From Chara braunii (Eukaryota; Streptophyta; Charophyceae; Charales; Characeae), in the NCBI GenBank assembly GCA_003427395.1, contig BFEA01000795.1:526585-549930 (forward strand): 23,346 bases of DNA. The letters are read 5' to 3'. Under the pieces are notes generated by a model that ran no database searches, was not told where the DNA came from, and saw nothing but the letters and a program-made list of their open reading frames with translations. How positions within the stretch are numbered: the stretch's first letter is position 1; each line of letters opens with the position of its first letter. The position numbers were made by a program, and so were the translations under genes. Of this stretch, positions 17,945-23,346 are shown in pieces.

Positions 17945-18910
17945 CATGTTATATCATGCCTATTGGTGTTCTGCAATTCTGGACGACATCTAACATTCTC
18001 CCTTATTCGGGATAAACGATTTCAGAGATGATCGAATTTGGACCGATATCTGCAGAGTTGCCTTGTTCTGTGCCCCTGGTTAGCCGATGTCAGAACGACG
18101 CTGGCCGGAGCTGGGGGGGTGCCCTGTAACCTGCATTGGCGGGAGCGTGAGGCCTTGTAGAGAGATCTGGGTATCTGCTGAGGGAGCAAAGCAATCCAGT
18201 GGCGAACTGGGGGACCTGCCTTGACAACCCTATGGGGCCAGGGATTATAAGGGGGCGAGAACAATTCAGCTATGGTTGACATTGGTGAGAAGGGCATTGT
18301 CTCTGAGATGTAATGTCTTGGTACAGGGAGGGCTAGGAGGGGTTATCGGATTAGGAGGCCAGAAGTGCTGATATAGCATAGTCTCTATATTTTTCTATAT
18401 TTTTCACATACTAATTATCATAAGCATCCTCGTCAAAATCATCATCAGCATCATCATCATCATCAGGTTATATTTAGCTTTCTGGTGTTCTGGTTTTCTT
18501 CGCAGCATCTAGCCTTCTTCTACATCTGGGAGATAGGAATTCAGAGATGGTCGAACCTGGACTGATATCTGCAGAGTTGCTCTGTTCTGTGCCCCGGGTT
18601 GACCAATGTCAGAACGATGCTGGCCGAAGTTGGGGCGCTGCCCTATAACCTGCAAATGGCAGGACCGTGATGCCTTGTAGAGAGATCTGGGGTTTGCTGA
18701 GGGAGGAAGGCAATCCAGTGGCGAACCGGGGGGGCTGCTATGTGGCGAGAAAAGATCAGCTATGGGGGATGTAGGTTAGGTTGGTTTTGTCTCTAAGTTA
18801 CAATGTCCTGGTACAGGGAAGACTACGAGTTGGTATAGGATTAGGAGGCCAGAATTGCTGATATAGCACATGCTTCTATAATCTTTATAGATACTAATCA
18901 TCATCATCAT
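17945..18910 (+). repeat. Tandem duplication, period about 519 bp
   Basis: TCAGAGATG at 18022 and 18541 anchors two copies that share GGTGTTCTG, GATATCTGCAGAGTTGC, CAGAACGA-GCTGGCCG, CCTTGTAGAGAGATCTGG, CAATCCAGTGGCGAAC and TTAGGAGGCCAGAA-TGCTGA, and both end in ATC microsatellites (about 18445 and 18900). Divergence is moderate. Its middle part is the GACGCTGGCC core that recurs further right. Confidence 0.9.
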
Positions 18911-18945
18911 TAGCATCATCCATGATCATCATCATCACCACATGA

Positions 18946-19088
18946 GGGACGCTGAGCCCGGTTCTTAGCAAGTTTGGTTCGGTTACTCCGGGGAGACTGT
19001 GAGGACCCCGGCCTCAACCCACAATCTTCTTATTGGTAATACCAGCCTTGGGCACTGGGCCTATTTAAAAAAAAAAAGAAAAAAAAAA
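18946..19088 (+). repeat. SINE-like dispersed repeat, copy 3, diverged
   Basis: GGGACGCTGAGCCCGGTTCT at the start and a long A-tract (19067-19088, with one G) at the end match the family layout. Between them GGCCTCAACCCACAATCTTCT resembles the antisense of the tRNA-like B-box region at 22568, so a second, oppositely oriented tRNA-like fragment may be included. Confidence 0.5.
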
Positions 19089-19174
19089 GGATGAATGATG
19101 GGATCTACAGCTATGGTGCTGATTGGTGGCTTGACTGTTATTTGCCTTAGTCCTGAGTCACGGTGGTTTGCGAA

Positions 19175-19460
19175 AAGACAAGGCCAGAGCGATGCTGGTC
19201 GGTGTTGGGGCTTCGTCGTGCTGTCCTGTAACTCAACCTGTACGAGGGCATGAGACCTGGTAGAGAGATCTGGGGAGTTGTCCAGGGTGGGAGGCACTCT
19301 AATGTCTTTTGGTGAGTCGGTGCCTAGTCAATGCTGGCCGGAGCCGGGGCGGGTCGCTTTGCCCTGTGGCCTAGCAGGTGGGGGGTCCTCTGGGGTGGGT
19401 CGTGCCACTCTGTAACCTGACAGTTGGGGGCATGAGGCCTTGTAGAGATTGGGCATCGAG
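19175..19460 (+). repeat. GACGCTGGCC core repeats, copies 3 and 4
   Basis: Two further copies of the middle of the 519-bp unit start at about 19182 and 19330. Each has GATGCTGGYCGG, a GGGG-rich stretch, CCTGTAAC or CCCTGTGG, GGGCATGAG and CTTGTAGAGA. In most copies GYCAG and CTGGY flank a seven-base loop, ARCGAYG. Confidence 0.65.
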
Positions 19461-19530
19461 ATATAGGGGTGAGGCAGGTACAGTATCTGAGGTTTGGGTA
19501 GGGTTGGCAAGTTTCAGATGGTGGATTACT

Positions 19531-19592
19531 TTCGTTTTTCTTCTGCGAACTATGTGGTGGAGGAGGTCGGCTTGTCGCAAGAGGAAATCGAG
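19531..19592 (+). repeat. G-loop hairpin, copy 1
   Basis: The arm ending TTCTGCGA (19548) pairs with the arm starting TCGCAAGAGG (19575). Extended outward, about 16 of 18 positions pair, counting wobbles. The 26-nt loop, 19549-19574, begins ACTATGTGGTGGAGGAGG. Confidence 0.8.
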
Positions 19593-19612
19593 GGTTGTCT
19601 GCCTTCACTTTT

Positions 19613-19663
19613 CTTCATCTCGCGAACTATTGGTGGAGGAGGTCGGCTTGTCGCGGGATGCAG
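19613..19663 (+). repeat. G-loop hairpin, copy 2
   Basis: CATCTCGCGA (19616-19625) pairs with TCGCGGGATG (19651-19660) at all ten positions, one a wobble. The 25-nt loop differs from copy 1 by a lost base near its start. Confidence 0.82.
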
Positions 19664-19776
19664 TTGAATAAGGGGGTCTAGGAAGAGTGTGGGAGGGGAT
19701 CAATTGTTTTTTACCTGCCTATGGAACAGGCGTGGGACTGAAGTGGAGGGGGGAAGTTTTTGATTGGTAACATTGC

Positions 19777-19866
19777 ATCCCGCTGGTGACGAGGGCTAGC
19801 CGGCGGGATTGGATTAGGGCACGACTGCAGTTGAGATGGTGGCTTAGCTGTTATAAGTCTGCGCTG
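19777..19866 (+). repeat. Double-hairpin element, copy 2
   Basis: First hairpin: ATCCCGCTGG (19777-19786) with CCGGCGGGAT (19800-19809), ten pairs around a 13-nt loop. The spacer TTAGGGCACG follows. Second hairpin: GCAGTTGAG (19827-19835) with CTTAGCTGT (19843-19851), nine pairs including three wobbles, loop ATGGTGG. Tail TATAAGTCTGCGCTGGAAG. Confidence 0.8.
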
Positions 19867-19927
19867 GAAGGTGGTAAGGGGATGGGAGGTTAGGGAGCTG
19901 CGCCTGTTTTTCGATGGAGTGAACTAC

Positions 19928-19989
19928 TTTTTCCTCCTCCTTCGAACTATGTGGTGGAGGAGGTCGGCCTATCGTAGAAAGAGGAAGAA
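19928..19989 (+). repeat. G-loop hairpin, copy 3
   Basis: The arm ending CTCCTCCTTCGA (19945) pairs with TCGTAGAAAGAGG (from 19972). Over 18 positions 15 pair. The 26-nt loop (19946-19971) is nearly identical to copy 1. Confidence 0.75.
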
Positions 19990-20042
19990 TTGAAGTTTGC
20001 TTTTCATCGCTAGGGGATTTTTGTGAGGTCGTTGGTCTATTG

Positions 20043-20097
20043 TTCTTCTCTCCCGAACTATGTGGTGGAGGAGGTCGGCTCGTCGGGAGATGAAGAA
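20043..20097 (+). repeat. G-loop hairpin, copy 4
   Basis: TTCTTCTCTCCCGA (20043-20056) pairs with TCGGGAGA (20083-20090) and, after a one-base bulge at 20091, GAAGAA, giving 14 pairs. The 26-nt loop (20057-20082) matches the other copies. Arm sequence differs from copies 1-3. Confidence 0.82.
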
Positions 20098-20294
20098 GAG
20101 CAGGGGGTGAAAGGGAATGAGAGGACGGCTGACTGTTTTCAGGAAAAAAAAAAAAAATCTCGAAAATAGATCTCAGGATTGATCATATGCGGATGGCTGA
20201 TTGGTGGTCTTAAGAATGTTTTTGGACTCTTGCGGTTCCTAGCAACTCTTCTTAGGTGGCTTCGATGCTGTTATACTCAGTGACCTGCGGCTGT

Positions 20295-20515
20295 TCGATG
20301 CCAGAACGACGCTGGCCGGTGCTGGGGTGTTGCCCTGTGACCTGCTGACGCAGGAGCGTGAGGCCTGGTAGAGAGATCTGGGGATACTTTGGGGTGGGCA
20401 TTCCATGGGACAACTAAGGGTTGCTGCTGGGACGACGCTGGTCAGAGCTGGGGTGAGTTGTGTTGCCCTGTAACCCAGCAGGATGTGGGGGTGTGAGACC
20501 TGGAAGAGCTCGACA
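20295..20515 (+). repeat. GACGCTGGCC core repeats, copies 5 and 6
   Basis: 20298-20390 is close to the middle of the 519-bp unit: GCCAGAACGACGCTGGC can form a five-base stem with loop AACGACG, followed by GTTGCCCTGTGACCTGC and GGCCTGGTAGAGAGATCTGG. A more diverged copy starts at about 20428. Together six copies lie between 18.08 and 20.52 kb. Confidence 0.7.
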
Positions 20516-20680
20516 GGAAGTAGGACAGTGTTGGAGTGCTTTGGAAGGGTTTGTTAGGGATTTCAAGGGGTTTTTAGCATTTGTAGGACCAATGAGGTCT
20601 ATTTCTATGTTTTCCGTATTGCTCAGACGTTTCCTCAAGAGACCGAGGTGAGTGGGAGAAGGAGAAGGTGGGATATTACG

Positions 20681-20770
20681 CGCCCTACTAGCAAGGGGGC
20701 TAGCTGGTAGGACGGGAATAGGGCACAGCAGCAGTGGAGATGGTGGCTCTGCTGCAGTAAGTCTTGCCGG
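20681..20770 (+). repeat. Double-hairpin element, copy 3
   Basis: First hairpin: CGCCCTACTAG (20681-20691) with CTGGTAGGACG (20704-20714), ten of eleven positions paired. The spacer GGAATAGGGCACAGCA follows. Second hairpin: GCAGTGGAG (20731-20739) with CTCTGCTGC (20747-20755), nine pairs including two wobbles, loop ATGGTGG. This and the next copy are a tandem duplication of about 168 bp. Confidence 0.85.
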
Positions 20771-20845
20771 AGTGGGGTACAGGGGATGGATTGGGGGGTC
20801 TGGGTCTTTTAGGTGAGTGGGAGAAGTAGTTGGTGGGATATCAAG

Positions 20846-20936
20846 CATCCTACTAGTGCGGGAGCTAGCTGGTGGGATGGAAATAGGGCACAGCAGCAAC
20901 AGAGATGGTGGCTCTGTTGCCATAAGTCTTGTCGGA
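20846..20936 (+). repeat. Double-hairpin element, copy 4
   Basis: First hairpin: CATCCTACTAG (20846-20856) with CTGGTGGGATG (20869-20879), eleven pairs. The spacer GAAATAGGGCACAGCA follows. Second hairpin: GCAACAGAG (20896-20904) with CTCTGTTGC (20912-20920), nine Watson-Crick pairs, loop ATGGTGG. Tail CATAAGTCTTGTCGGAG. Confidence 0.87.
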
Positions 20937-21078
20937 GCTCCTGAGTTGGTTTCTGAATTCTGTCCAATTCTGAAGTTTGTCGTAGTAATCTCCTAAGTAG
21001 CTCCAATTTTCTCTTAGCCAAAGCCGGGTAATGGCCCCGGTATCTCAAATTTTCTAAATTTGATGTAATTTTCCATAT

Positions 21079-21148
21079 GGGACGCTGGGCCCAGTTCCCA
21101 GCACGTGCTGCTCCCCACGAAGAGATTGGAGCTTTGTTAAAAAAAAAA
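21079..21148 (+). repeat. SINE-like dispersed repeat, copy 4
   Basis: GGGACGCTGGGCCCAGTTCC, AGCACGTGCTGCTCCCCACG and AGATTGGAGC are followed by an A-run (21139-21148). Short copy in plus orientation. Confidence 0.75.
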
Positions 21149-21149
21149 G

Positions 21150-21490
21150 GGGGTGAGGCAGGTAGGGTTGGGCTGCTGAAAAGCCCGAAGGCAGGTGTTT
21201 TTTTCGTCCAGAATGCTTCTTTGATCCGAACTTTGGGGGACAGAGAATTTCAGTGTTCTTGTGTAGAAGAAAAAAAAAAAAAACAGAACAACCACAAGCA
21301 ACAGCAACAAGCAACCCACGCAGAATCAAGACCCAACATACAACACCATCGACAACCCTTGGGTGGTGCGTAGGCAGTGTCTGTAATAGCTTACCATGCT
21401 TCAGCCCAAGGGGTTGTGTGTCCAGCCGTGCGTCATTCTAACGCCCTGCCGGTGTCCATGCGCAAGGCTGCAATAACCGCAGGGCTGCAA
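21150..21490. other. Unassigned, A- and CAA-rich in part
   Basis: An A-run at about 21270 is followed by CAA-rich sequence (about 21285-21320). Open frames on both strands contain lysine or phenylalanine homopolymers and are not credible. Confidence 0.4.
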
Positions 21491-21496
21491 TAATTG

Positions 21497-21612
21497 AGTT
21501 TTGAACCCGCAACCTCATTTACCACAATGCGCATTTCCAACCGGTGCTCCTTTTCTTTTTTTTTTTTTTCTTTTTTTTTTTTCTTTGCTCTAACCACTGA
21601 GCTACATAAACT
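21497..21612 (-). ncRNA. tRNA-like sequence split by an A-rich tract
   Basis: Minus strand: GTAGCTCAGTGGTTAGAGC, a good A-box region (complement of 21586-21604), is followed by an A-rich tract of about 40 nt (complement of 21548-21587), then GGTTGGAAATGCGC and GGTTGCGGGTTCAAAACTC, a B-box region (complement of about 21500-21518). A to B spacing is far longer than in a tRNA; without the A-tract and its edges it would be near normal. A SINE head with an expanded A-tract, or a tRNA relic with an insertion, fits. Confidence 0.5.
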
Positions 21613-21617
21613 GGACA

Positions 21618-21768
21618 ACCACCAGTACTTCCTAAAGTGGTGCCTGTTAACGAGCCACAATTTTAGGAAACGTACATGCCACTACAGGAGCGCCCAAATT
21701 CATCCAACTAGAAACGTTTCTACTATATTTTTTCTCCATGGCCTATAGCTGGGCCAAGTACTGGTGGT
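21618..21768. mobile_element. 151-bp MITE with TTAA flank, copy 2
   Basis: Same length as the copy at 11069-11219 and inverted relative to it. Ends are ACCACCAGTAC and, in reverse complement, ACCACCAGTACTT. TTAA follows at 21769-21772; the left flank reads GACA, so that duplication has mutated or been replaced. Internal matches to copy 1 include GGATGAATTTGG and GCTCCTGTAGTGG (complement). It lies directly beside the split tRNA-like sequence. Confidence 0.8.
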
Positions 21769-21980
21769 TTAACCATGGGGTTACCACGCTATATTCTTCT
21801 CTCAAATCTTTCATCATCTTTCATTTTCTTTCAATTCACCTTCACTACCTTCCTACCACCACTCCTAAGGCTTATGCAGGGGACCCCTGTGAACATAGCT
21901 TTGTTGTCTCCCCCCAGCCATCAGAGGGGATGCATGTTGCCCCCCGGTCAAGGACGGGGTGGGGCCGCTGGTGGGGGTCC

Positions 21981-21983
<3 letters not shown>

Positions 21984-22011
<28 letters not shown>

Positions 22012-22132
22012 TGGGAAAAAAACCCGGGCAGATGCTAGGGATGCTGGTAAGAGCAGACACCGCTAGCACTGTCGGAGAGGCTCCATGTATTGCTGGGGAG
22101 CAACACCTGCTGGAAAACGAGTCCAGCGTCCC
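21984..22132 (-). repeat. SINE-like dispersed repeat, copy 5
   Basis: A run of 29 Ts (21984-22012) is followed by GGTAAGAGCAGACACC, GGCTCCATGTATTGCTGGGG and CACCTGCTGGAAAACGAGTC, ending in GCGTCCC. This is the reverse complement of copy 1 along its full core, so the T-run is its poly(A) tail. Confidence 0.8.
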
Positions 22133-22155
22133 TGAACATTGTGATTGGACTATAC

Positions 22156-22160
<5 letters not shown>

Positions 22161-22205
<45 letters not shown>

Positions 22206-22632
22206 TAAGGCCCTTTTGCAAGACCTCTATCCTGGTGGTGGTAAGAGAACCACCGGGATTGAGGCTTTGCCTGGCGGGCCGCTCCATCTATTGGTGGGGA
22301 GCATCACCTGCTGGAAAACGGGTCCAGCCCATTGTATCGTAGTCTCTGCTTGACACTGGGTCCAGCTAACACAACCACCGAGCATTTTGCACAGTAGCTG
22401 CGCCTCCCTTGTCATTGTCCCCCAACCCCAACTGAATAACAGCAGTGTCTAAGGCCAACGCTCTCCACCACACCGCACTCACAAGGACCCTGCTAATACC
22501 GACCAGAGGTATCAAGCGGACTATCACCGCTGGTTGGCACTAGGTGCACCGCAGGCTGTTGTGGTGGGCCTCAAACCCACAACCTTCTGAATGCCACTTG
22601 CGTGCTTAACCAACTGAGCTAGAAGTCGCGTC
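22161..22632 (-). repeat. SINE-like element, longest copy, with tRNA-like head
   Basis: Read on the minus strand, a tRNA-like head lies at about 22632-22556. TAGCTCAGTTGGTTAAGC is an A-box region, and GTGGGTTTGAGGCCCAC closes a perfect five-pair T stem around a seven-nt loop. A body of about 230 nt follows, then the family core TGGACCCGTTTTCCAGCAGG and CACCAATAGATGGAGCGG, then about 60 nt and a run of 44 A residues (complement of 22161-22204). Such elements are transcribed by RNA polymerase III and moved by LINE enzymes. Anticodon and acceptor stems do not pair, so it is not a tRNA gene. Head and core could also be two neighbouring elements, since other copies lack the head. Confidence 0.65.
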
Positions 22633-22675
22633 CTTTTTTTACAGAAAAAGAATAGATTGTCATTATAACTGCTCT

Positions 22676-22870
22676 ATACACCTGACATCTTTTTTGTTTT
22701 CTTGTTTTTTTTTTTTATAACTCCCTCCTTACACCTGAGATCTTTCTTTTGCCATTGTTCTTTTTTATAATCCCCTCCTCACAACAGAGAACTGACATCT
22801 GACATCCAACATCTGACATTCTTCATCTGATGTCCCGCATTGGACATCTGACATCCGACATCTGAGATGC
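22676..22870. repeat. T-rich tracts and degenerate CATCTGACATC minisatellite
   Basis: T-rich runs (22688-22717, 22743-22767) follow ACACCTGACATC and ACACCTGAGATC. From about 22793 short units of CATCTGACATC type repeat imperfectly to 22870. Confidence 0.65.
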
Positions 22871-22907
22871 TTTCTTGCCACAAGTCTTTCAGCAGCTCAA
22901 TGAGGCG

Positions 22908-23022
22908 CTACTGTCTTCCCTGACCAGAGGACATCGCCAGTGAACTTGTACTCAGGGCAACTTTAGGGCCAGATACAGATATGATTATCACAATTGTGTT
23001 TTCTATTGGGGGAAGACAGTAG
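22908..23022. mobile_element. Foldback MITE, CTACYGTCTTC family, copy 4 (115 bp)
   Basis: CTACTGTCTTCCC on the left matches the reverse complement of the right end, CTACTGTCTTCCCCC. Inner arms are less well matched. Both termini have T where copy 3 has C at the fifth base, so pairing of the ends is kept. Confidence 0.75.
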
Positions 23023-23077
23023 GGTCCACAACATAAACCTCCACTCTTCCTGCTGTTGTGCCTTTGCTACTCAACAA

Positions 23078-23185
23078 CTGTAGTCACCCGCATACAACGT
23101 ACTTCCATTATTGCTGTATCTAGACCGAAAAACACCCGAAATACAGCTATAATGAGCTTACCGTATTCGGGTGAAGACGGCAGTA
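23078..23185. mobile_element. Foldback MITE, CTACYGTCTTC family, copy 5 (108 bp)
   Basis: The left end CTGTAGTCACCCGCATAC and the reverse complement of the right end, CTGCCGTCTTCACCCGAATA, are related to the family termini. Inner arms CATTATTGCTGTATCT and AAATACAGCTATAATG pair almost completely, making one long hairpin with a short loop. Confidence 0.75.
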
Positions 23186-23317
23186 AAGGCTGTTGGGTTC
23201 AGACAGGGTGCCTGCAGAGCAGGGGCTGGTTTGCAGCACACATGTCAGCTGTAGGATTATTGAGTTATTCATTTATTAAATTATTATCGTATTATATAAG
23301 TAGTTTTGCAATGATCC

Positions 23318-23340
23318 TTTTTTTTTTTTTTTTTTTTTTT
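23318..23340 (-). repeat. Poly(T) run at the window end
   Basis: A run of 23 Ts follows AT-rich DNA. By analogy with the other copies it may be the poly(A) tail of a minus-strand retroposed element whose body lies beyond the window. Confidence 0.4.
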
Positions 23341-23346
23341 AAAAGG

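Noticed and set aside
18001-18545. Short hairpins TTAT-TCGGG-ATAA and ATCT-GGG-AGAT at the start of the two 519-bp units
   Set aside because: When the copies are aligned the stems are in different registers, so this is not compensatory change.
20414-20923. A 169-codon minus-strand ORF with an internal Pro-rich repeat
   Set aside because: The repeat is the 168-bp tandem duplication of the double hairpin, which happens to be divisible by three. Changes between the copies preserve stem pairing rather than amino acids.
21738-22353. ORFs with long Phe runs
   Set aside because: They are translations through poly(T) tails of retroposed elements.

Overview
The window looks like repeat-dense, gene-poor nuclear DNA of a eukaryote, most likely a plant or streptophyte alga. 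The evidence is a decayed DUF659-type hAT transposase, a decayed non-LTR retrotransposon (LINE) reverse transcriptase, tRNA-like SINE heads, several families of short inverted-repeat elements (MITEs), long homopolymer tails and kilobase-scale satellite and microsatellite DNA. A charophyte such as Chara would fit, but that is a weak guess and not a sequence match. I see no intact, confidently functional protein gene. The best unassigned ORF is a TGA-interrupted frame at about 4.4-5.0 kb. One N at 10172 follows a T-run.

Layout. 1-1190: degenerate satellite array. 1.4-3.25 kb: plus-strand hAT transposase relic (BED finger remnant, then the DUF659/catalytic part in shifting frames). 3.25-8.5 kb: mostly unassigned DNA with a possible TATA box, one hypothetical ORF and repeated TGACGTCA sites. 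8.53-9.23 kb: three adjacent minisatellites of 14, 37 and 13 bp. 9.65-11.7 kb: one LINE reverse transcriptase relic broken by a 476-bp palindrome-ended insert, two foldback MITEs and a 151-bp TTAA-flanked MITE. 11.9-12.9 kb: another foldback MITE and a pair of C-rich repeats. 13.0-14.3 kb: ATG-rich array. 15.0-16.2 kb: G-run, T-rich tract and a tRNA-like relic. 16.3-20.95 kb: G-rich mosaic of repeated modules. 21-23.3 kb: SINE-like copies, a second 151-bp MITE, a tRNA-like sequence split by an A-rich tract, and two more foldback MITEs.

The most interesting signal is in the 16.3-20.95 kb mosaic and its inverted relatives at 12.1-12.8 kb. Several short modules recur as hairpins whose loops stay nearly constant while the stem arms change in both strands so that pairing survives. 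These are (a) a double hairpin whose second loop is ATGGTGG, (b) a long hairpin with a constant 25-26 nt G-rich loop, and (c) a hairpin around the CATAC/GTATG arms. Compensatory change between copies points to selection on a folded RNA or to a DNA process that keeps the arms complementary. I know of no described nuclear family with this design; the nearest comparison I know is the double-hairpin elements of some fungal mitochondrial DNAs.

No genes here can be said to work together. The history is one of transposons inserted into transposons, with families of short elements present in several copies.
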